Part shown: positions 57,761-64,000 of the stretch, piece after piece
Layout of the letters: every line of letters starts with the position of its first letter
Position numbering within the stretch: the stretch's first letter is position 1
Assembly: GCA_030248215.1 (NCBI GenBank)
Contig: JASANG010002067.1
Location: forward strand, 186,001 to 250,000
Length of the DNA stretch: 64,000 nt
Direction of reading: 5' to 3'
DNA from: Enoplolaimus lenunculus
Taxonomy: Eukaryota; Nematoda; Enoplea; Enoplida; Thoracostomopsidae
The notes under the pieces: generated by a model
Told to the model about the DNA's origin: nothing
What the model saw: the letters and a program-made list of their open reading frames with translations, nothing else
The model's database searches: none
Position numbers and translations under genes: made by a program

Positions 57761-60700
57761 GTAACTATATCAGAGTCTTTCTGAAGGGTTATTGTTCGGG
57801 TTATAGGGCTCCGGTCGGCCTAAGCCACCAAACTCGATTTGTCCCACGATTGAGCATGTTCTAGCCTTATACATATTATTTTTTTGTGCGTCGAACGCAC
57901 TTTTTGTATAATTTTCGAGTTATAATGTGGCTCATACGTTACCATTGTTGCCGCGCAAGTGTCAGTACCGTCCGAACCAAAGGACTACATACCATCATCC
58001 TTACAAGGTTTTGATCAAACGTCAAACAGTAAATGTTTAATCACCTTGTACAGCTTGGCTAGAACTATGCAGACAACATATCAGGCTTTGGAGACTGTTT
58101 TTCTAATAGTTTGAAGGTTAGCAAAACGTTCTATACCACTCATAACGTTCCAATGCCGCCAACGATCTACAAAGTAGCTTGAGCAAACAGTGTAATACCT
58201 TGCAACTATTCAAATTACTTTCACATTGCTGTGCAAGCTTCATCAGTAAACATCAAGTATTGTAATCAATTCTTACAGTATATGTGCAGTAGTAGAGTAA
58301 GGGTCCTAAGAACAATGTTAATACCAATTAAACAATTTACAGCCGCAATGAAAGGACTAGAGGTTGCCTGCTGGCTGTCGGCCCATTTCGAAGGTTTGTC
58401 TTTTTGCGCGGAGGTACGAAATATGGCCTCCTAGGTTTTCAAAGAAAGATTAGCTCTTGTGTGGATTTCGGCGCGCTGAGTTCAGCAGTACCATTTGGGG
58501 AACGATTGCTGCGCTTGCGCACCAATGGTACACCTCTGCACATGGCCCCACGATTGAAACCTCCACACCGTCGGGACCCAGCGAATTCCCAACCTATGTT
58601 ATATACTTCGATTGATTAAGTGCAAAACGTGCTATGTGCATATTTTAAAACCAATATTAGCTAGTCTTAGCCAAGTAGATAATTTGCGGAAGAAATTTTA
58701 ATTGCTGTTCGTGTTTTGGATAATCTTAGTTCCTGTTAAAACAATGGTACTAATGTAATAATAATATTCTAGTTTTATATTGTAATTTCATTTTTTAAAT
58801 ATCAGGGAGTTGTCAAAAACACGCGAAGTTAGAAAGCATTTTGAGCATGTTAGCGCTAGTTTGGACGATGCACTTGTTAAAAACGCATCTGTATCAAAGC
58901 ACAAATATCAGGAAGCAGGTGAAGCCCGTAATGAGCTAACAGCAGTGGGAACTTGTTTCGCGCATACTGCATTGGATTATATTTTTCAGGTAAGCTATAA
59001 GCTTACTTCTGTAGTTATTTTAAATAAAGATAAAAATTTATCAAATGGATTGTAACCTTAGTGTTCAGGGTTGATTAGTTTAGATACTTACTTATTTATG
59101 ATTTTTGTTGTATTTAAAAGTCGAGGGCTGTTAATAAGCGCGCAGTATCCGCATCTGCACTTCGAGAATATACGCCTATGTATTTCTGTTTGAGTTTTGT
59201 TAACGATTGGGGAAATGATACATTTGTTATAGATGTCGGGAAAAGTTTTGGATTAGAAAAATGTGTTGTTAGTTATCTTATCAACATTTGCATGTTATTG
59301 GCTTCGATATGCTAATCCGAAATCTGGTGTGTCTGCAAGTGCATATTGTTTGCATATCATTTATTAAGGTTTGAAAAACTATGTAACCTTCTCCGACGTT
59401 TGAAAAAGCATATCCGCTGAGGACTCGCAATTGTCTTGTTTCCTAGTCGCTGTACCCATATTATAGTCGTAAAACCAGTGCTCTCTGTTGTATTTGTTAT
59501 ATTCTCAGTTTTATTTTGTAACAAAGTACAGATATTAAATCTTTGTATTGAAATGACTTCGAGCAAACGATTGTTAGTCACGGACAGGTTGTCTTAATAA
59601 TGTTTTCAATATTGTTTTCACTGTGGGTTTTTATTGTACATAATATATGCATACTGATTTGAAGGGCTTTAGTGTGATAGTTAATACTTCATGGTATTAG
59701 TCATCCGGATATCTGTAGTGATATGTTAGGTTTTATTTGGTTGTTTGTAGTTTGTTCTGTTGTTGATGTAACGTATCTTACGTGGTTGTTGTGACTAAAC
59801 GATGCCTTGACCGTTTTGTTTGTATTTGTTTAGTTCAATACTTTTAGCATACGGGAATTTATACAGTCAAAACAGTACTCTTTGATTTGTTTAGCGCTGT
59901 TAACTTTTTATCCCGTATGAAATTTTGCGAAATTTAAATTCAGTCAAAAGTAAATTTAGGTTTATCAATTTTTAGGAAGGCTAAATCATTGCATAGGCTA
60001 CGGTAAATCCTCATCAGGCTATTTCGCTGAACGGTTGGAACAGCACATTGTTTGAAGGCTGTGCATTGCACCCTGGAAATTTTTTTCCGGATATTGCGCG
60101 TCGCGATTTTGTCGTTGTTTTGTGTGTGGCAATTACAAAAATGATAAGGATTCCATGTTGGGTTTTAAAGTATTTGCAAGCCGGGTAATATTTTGGATTA
60201 TTCTACCATGCTTTCCAGAGGTGCCTACATTTCTTTTTGTTTTCAGTTCGTTATTTTTATACTTGTGTACGTATATTAATTAGCTTATATAATTTATATA
60301 CGTCCGTATATAATATATTTATACATAATTGTTTTGTTATATAGAATATAACGTATGGATATTTACGTTAAATGTGAGTAACTATACAATACGCACTTGT
60401 ATTAAATATGTTTCGTATTTAAGTACTCTTATAAGACTACTGTCTGAACTCAATGGTGGATATAAGAAGTTTTCACCAGTGCGTGCATTACTTGCAAGAG
60501 GTTTGTGAATGTCAGATATTTTTCAGCTAAGCGAAAAATTATAGCCGCATTGGAAATCGTGTGAAACGGCATGTTTCTTATTTGCCTGTCATCGGGAACA
60601 TAGATGAAATTTCAAAGAGTATCTCAGAGTTAAATGTGCTAAAATGGCATTTCCTTCGCTTGAACGCGTATTGTTTGTAGAAAATTGTTTGGCTTGCTGG

Positions 60701-63700
60701 CAAACCTGTTTGAATGCTTTTTGTTTTAGGTAAACATCGTTCATGCCAGAAAACGACATGAACTCATTGAATCGGTAAGATTATTCAAGTATATATATAA
60801 CTATTCTTTGTAATAAAAAATTTTCAGCCACTGCCCAAGTAATACGCTATTGTTTTCCAATGTCTGGAAGAAAAACATTAAAGTTTGTATTTTACTTTAT
60901 AATTGTGATGGCATGAGTTCGGCGTATTTTGTTGGATTATTTACGGATAGTTGACCGCATACTACTGTTTGAATGAGTACTGATTTCTCAATAACCGAAT
61001 TTTTTGCCTCGTTTTGCGCTAAGTTTTATTTTAGATCGAACCCTGGTTAGTATGGATACGGCTTTATCAATAAATTTACTTGAAAATGACTTGCAATTAA
61101 ATAAAATAACGGACAGGGCAGATTGTTTGGTTACATTTTAAATGATTAGCAATCAAAAACCCGTCAGTAATTTTTTAGATTCTCTCATTCGCTCAAGCTT
61201 GTGCTACGTTTTTCCATCAAGGTGATGACCTATTCAGAGATTGGAAACAAAATAACGGTAATGAACAAGTGGAAAACTCGTCAGCAGGTGCTAGTCATAT
61301 GACAACACAGACAAAGGCAAGAAGTGTTGATTTAATAACTAGTGAACAAGCAGTAGTCGTAGCGATTGAAACGATGAAAGAAGAAAGCCGAAAAGCGGAA
61401 AAGAAAATGCAGGAGCGACACAGCCTTGTACCAAAGGTAACACGGTATAGTCCACATTCACGGGTTATTTTTAGAACATAGTACTCTATAGCACCATGTT
61501 GTTCCGTACTAAATAGTAAACTGTTAAGAAACAAAATTTTCTTTTAACGATCGGTGTTCTCAAATGTGTAGCACCTATCATTAGTTGGTGATATGTCAAA
61601 AAAGTGGATGGCGTAGCGAGGTTTAAAATTCAGCACATGTTTCGTGTTTTACTTGTCCTAGTTCTGTACCTATTTTTGAGGTTCGCAATTGCGGGAGTTT
61701 ATTAGTTTGAAAATCTATCGCTAACTGGTGATAGGTGCTATACGCAGTTGGCAACACGGCGAAGGAAGACAGTCAATCTGTTTAAAAATATTTCTATTAA
61801 TTTAGGTCATGCGTTTAAGAAAGAGTGGATATTGAGAAGTGTGTGCAACTGTTGGGGTCCAGAATGGTACCAGTTTCACCACCGGGTGTTGCGTTTTTGG
61901 CCGACCCCCTTGTTTTAGGGGGTCGCTATCCCATGAATACCCCTAAATTAAACTATATTTGACCATGTTTGACCCTGCATACATAAAGTGCCAAGGTTCG
62001 CACTGGTTGTATCCCCCTCTCAATAAGGGGGGTGTAAGGCAAAAACGCAACGCGTGCCGGGAACATTTTTTTCTACACAGAATGTACCCAGCTGCAAACT
62101 CTTGTTGAAGTATGCATCATCCACACTTGGTTTAAGAAACAATGTTCATAATTTTATTTGCGATTAAGCCAATCGTAGGTTTTGTTTCATGTTCCAGGAA
62201 ATATTTCAACATCCGCCTGGAATGCCACAGGATCCAGATGTTGTAATGGAAGGTTATTTATTTAAGAGAGCGTCGAAGGCATTTAAATCATTCAAGCGGT
62301 TAGTTTTCACATTTTGATTGTTGCAAACTTGCTCTTGGTGAAGAACTGACTGTGTTATAGACATTTTTTGGCTTATGGGTGATTCGCAATTAATAGGATG
62401 ACGAGTCTGATCTTGGTATTTTGAACGGGTTTTGACTTTGGAGAAATCTAATCAGTGAGCGTTTAATGTGATCAGAAGTACTCCAATATTTAGCCTTGTA
62501 CAATTTTTGTTTTTATAGCTTATGTATGCAATATTTTGATAAACAGGACCAGCTAAACAGTTGGTGATTAATTTCTTCCGGGCCTGGCCATGCAGCTGTA
62601 TACCCCGTAAAATGCTGGCCCCGGAGCACCTCTACTTTGTCTATTTTTAATACTTTAGAAGATGGTTCTTCATTAAGAGCAACCAACTTTGCTATCGAAA
62701 ACGAGACATCGATGGTTACGAGTTTTTGAGCGTAGGTGATCCCCAAGCGTTGCATATATTAACAGGTAAGTTTAATTGTAATTGAAGGTCGAATTATGTT
62801 TTATCTGACTTCGATAACTGCAGTGCTGCGAAATAGATTTATTTGATTCCTTCCGTAGGCTTAGGCTTGTATTTGGTTTTCAAAAAAGACTTGTCTACGC
62901 CTATACCAGAACCTTTGCTTAAGTCTTTGCCGAAGCCTGAACCTAGGCCTAAGGCTTCAACTTAAATGTTGGCGGAAGTGTACAACCGCCAATTGTTTAA
63001 GTAGCAATACCTCAAGGTTTTGTTTTATTCATGAAGTTCAAGAAAGTGCAACTTTTGTGCTACATGCATCTTGGTCGTTACTTTGCTAGTCATCCTCGAG
63101 AAAAATTTCTGTAATATATTGCGTGGCACGACTAGCACATTATCAGCTAGGTGTTACTTTTGTGGCATGTTTTAATCGATTTCCCGGTATCGAAATTATG
63201 TCACTTGTGTGCCTTTTTGTAGACGAAGAATGGGAAACAAAATATTCTGTTATGGTGCCAGACCTTCGGTTATGCCTAGTTCGTTCTGCGCCTAACAATG
63301 TGGATAGACAGTACAGTTTTGAACTGGTCACGCCGAACAAGTGAGTTTTGGCTTTGGGTGAAATTGCTTCTGTATTAAATGATTTTGTTTGTTGCTTCCT
63401 TCGAGAATGGTGTTTATAGTTGTGATATCTGTAAAGGGCTGCGAAAAATTGTCAGGCTTTCAACTCTGTTCGTAGCACCGATAATGGCTAGGGCCATTTT
63501 GAACGAAGCTGTCTAGTGCTCATATAATATTTTTAGAATTCATTTACTTCAAGCAGATTCAGAGTCGCTATGCAATGCGTGGATTAAAGCATTGCAGCGA
63601 ACAATCGAATTTGCATTGCATGATGGTACAGACGATGATTGTGGAGGGGTACGCAATTAAGGACTTTGTGGCTTCAGCCGCACCGTAGAAAAGTGTCCTC

Positions 63701-64000
63701 CACAAACGACCCGCTGATAACTGAATACCGTAGCAGTATTATGCATATTACTAAGCCTAAGCTTAGGTAAAACTTTTCCTGTGATTGGAAGATACAATAG
63801 TGCCAGCGATTAATGATTCCATTAGAACACTGCTAGTTTTTTCACAGTTGTGATTAGAGTATGGCTTTATGGTTTGGCTTTTCGTGCCTATATTGCTAGT
63901 GTTAATGAAGTAATAAAACATATAATGAATTACAATTCAGCAACCTACATTAATATTCACTGTGCAGGGTGTAAAGCGGAATTGGATTATACTTAAACGG
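53253..64000 (+). CDS. ACAP: ACAP-type ArfGAP (BAR-PH part), 3' end outside the window
   Basis: ACAP proteins bend and sense membrane with a BAR domain, bind phosphoinositides with a PH domain and switch off Arf6 on endosomes through an ArfGAP domain. Exons: 53253-53311, 54291-54348, 55977-56035, 56974-57091, 57702-57760, 58806-58989, 60730-60774, 61179-61436, 62198-62298, 62659-62765, 63223-63340, 63537-63648, and tentatively 63968-64000. The first 12 total 1,278 bases, all phases agree, and 426 residues result. The start gives MIHLEQLDFTCALKDSPKF, like the family N terminus (DFEECLKDSPRFR). The ArfGAP zinc finger and ankyrin repeats are expected beyond 64,000. ASAP-type proteins are less likely because the BAR start and the FFHQG motif follow ACAP. 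Confidence 0.93.
53646..53945. mobile_element. AGAGATGTCYCGGG-family element in ACAP intron 1
   Basis: AGAGATGTCCCGGGGCCAGG at the left and a GGACCCTAGCCC patch at the right bound about 300 bp. TTTGCGTAAGCAGGTACC is shared with 42,165-42,195. A short relative lies at 62,575-62,640 in intron 9 (ATGCTGGCCCCGGAGCACCT). Confidence 0.55.
54807..55462 (+). repeat. Recent tandem duplication, 328-bp units, ACAP intron 2
   Basis: 54,807-55,134 and 55,135-55,462 are direct copies 328 bases apart, differing at only a handful of positions (for example TTCTGAG versus TTCGGAG, GGCAGG versus GGCATG). Both run from GTTATGT to GGGGGACGAAGG. The near identity points to a young event. Confidence 0.95.
56045..56935 (-). 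repeat. 175-bp-unit dispersed repeat in ACAP intron 3
   Basis: In minus orientation this repeats the unit words of 38,181-39,200 (TAATATGCAAATTAGCTATT, CCTCGCACCCAAAAATAC, TTAGGCTTAATTAATTATGC). It ends with the same head block, including GGACAGACGGTCAGACGGAC and CGTCGCTCAATAATTCG, but the perfect hairpin is not preserved here. Confidence 0.85.
57577..57650 (+). repeat. Three 22-bp tandem units, ACAP intron 4
   Basis: CTAGTATTTTTATGCAGGTT repeats three times with a C-to-T change in the later units, 50 bases before exon 5. It lies near where the branch point of intron 4 would be. Confidence 0.85.
57761..58805. other. ACAP intron 5, with a GC-richer block
   Basis: 58,350-58,600 is GC-richer and has open frames in two phases. 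It ends with GGGACCCAGCGAATTCCCAA, which also occurs at 57,427-57,446 in intron 4, so it is probably part of a dispersed repeat and not a gene. No splice pair in phase joins it to the BAR exons. Confidence 0.45.
58806..61436 (+). CDS. ACAP: ACAP exons 6-8: BAR domain, second half
   Basis: Exon 6 encodes VRKHFEHVSASLDDALVKNA and ends LDYIFQ. Exon 7 is only 45 bases (VNIVHARKRHELIES). Exon 8 begins ILSFAQACATFFHQGDDLF, the hallmark FFHQG segment of ACAP BAR domains, then loops through a Ser/Thr/Asn-rich stretch and ends in a charged helix (MKEESRKAEKKMQERHS). The linker between FFHQGDDLF and the last helix is more divergent than in vertebrate ACAPs. Confidence 0.93.
58990..60729. other. ACAP intron 6, nothing resolved
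   Basis: The sequence is 1.7 kb of AT-rich intron. TATATAATTTATATACG and TATATAATATATTTATAC near 60,280-60,320 are low-complexity. No repeat ends or coding frames are supported. Confidence 0.5.
61567..61742. mobile_element. Inverted-repeat element, ACAP intron 8
   Basis: GTAGCACCTATCATTAGTTG followed by GTGAT is mirrored by ATCGCTAACTGGTGATAGG followed by TGCTAT. The total is about 175 bp, without coding frames. Confidence 0.75.
61883..62072. mobile_element. Inverted-repeat element with ACCCCC ends, ACAP intron 8
   Basis: GTTGCGTTTTTGGCCGACCC and AAGGCAAAAACGCAAC are inverted ends. Inside them CCCCCTTGTTTTAGGGGG and CCCCCTCTCAATAAGGGGG are small hairpins. The total is about 190 bp. Confidence 0.75.
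62198..63648 (+). CDS. ACAP: ACAP exons 9-12: PH domain
   Basis: The PH domain (residues about 296-412) starts VVMEGYLFKRASKAFKSFK in exon 9, continues RRWFFIKSNQLCYRKRD in exon 10, DLRLCLVRSAPNNVDRQYSF in exon 11 and HLLQADSESLCNAWIKALQ in exon 12, with the conserved Trp at about 404. Between the third strand and DLRLC there are about 20 more residues than in human ACAP2, spanning the exon 10/11 junction (SVGDPQALHILT-DEEWETKYS). Basic residues in the first loop (KRASKAFKSFKRR) fit phosphoinositide binding. Confidence 0.93.
62840..62965. repeat. TTAGGC-like tract, ACAP intron 10
   Basis: CGTAGGCTTAGGCTTG at the left is mirrored by CCTGAACCTAGGCCTAAGGC at the right, with GAAGCC and CTTAAG words between. 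It belongs to the same degenerate family as 480-715. A last fragment is at 63,735-63,775 in intron 12. Confidence 0.55.
63968..64000 (+). CDS. ACAP: ACAP exon 13, start only, tentative
   Basis: TTCACTGTGCAG is a good acceptor and the next 33 bases read GVKRNWIILKR in the required phase 0. The segment is too short to match to the family and the window ends here. Confidence 0.4.

Noticed and set aside
58404..58619. A 71-codon ORF rich in Arg and Pro in ACAP intron 5
   Set aside because: Its end word GGGACCCAGCGAATTCCCAA is repeated at 57,427, suggesting a dispersed repeat, and no splice phase links it to the gene.
1..64000. CRISPR arrays, bacterial operons, phage genes
   Set aside because: Intron-rich genes with animal domain architecture make the window eukaryotic. 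The tandem repeats lack the spacer structure of CRISPR.

Overview
The window is animal nuclear DNA: AT-rich, intron-rich and crowded with small repeats. The lineage cannot be fixed from sequence alone. Two well-supported multi-exon genes lie on the + strand, and splice sites and reading phase close at every junction I assigned within the window.

Layout. 1-7,955 is repeat-rich and has no confident gene: short tandem arrays, a decayed LINE reverse-transcriptase fragment (1,304-2,720), several families of short inverted-repeat (MITE-like) elements and a tRNA-derived SINE copy. 7,956-8,994 holds a probable two-exon secreted peptide precursor, with a signal-peptide exon followed by a 146-codon exon carrying a Gly-Lys-Arg amidation and cleavage site. 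I recognise no named family for it. 8,995-17,198 is again mostly repeats, with one possible minus-strand exon (10,348-10,722), a GC-rich minisatellite (10,985-11,205) and a cluster of elements built on TTGCAGCTGCAA-type palindromes (14,935-16,075).

17,199-45,931 is a complete 28-coding-exon gene for an ACF1/BAZ1A-type chromatin-remodelling subunit (1,686 residues: WAC, DDT, three WHIM blocks, two PHD fingers, bromodomain). Its introns hold most of the repeats in this half, including a tandem array of about 175-bp units (38,181-39,200) and a partial duplication of coding exon 7.

45,932-53,252 is intergenic. It contains copies of a CCGG-rich inverted-repeat element family, a large inverted repeat (48,900-49,800), a degenerate tRNA-like sequence (51,866-51,941), a second SINE copy nested in another element, and one possible minus-strand exon.

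53,253-64,000 is the 5' part of an ACAP-type ArfGAP gene (BAR and PH domains in 12 firm exons plus a tentative 13th). The catalytic ArfGAP and ankyrin parts lie beyond the right edge.

The remodeller acts in the nucleus and the ACAP protein at endosomal membranes, so nothing suggests a functional link between the two genes. The most interesting items are the candidate amidated-peptide precursor, GC-AG introns in both genes, splice donors of the form GTTTGT (one is the first unit of a GTTT microsatellite), a decoy copy of coding exon 7, and a dispersed repeat carrying TTAGGC-like arrays.
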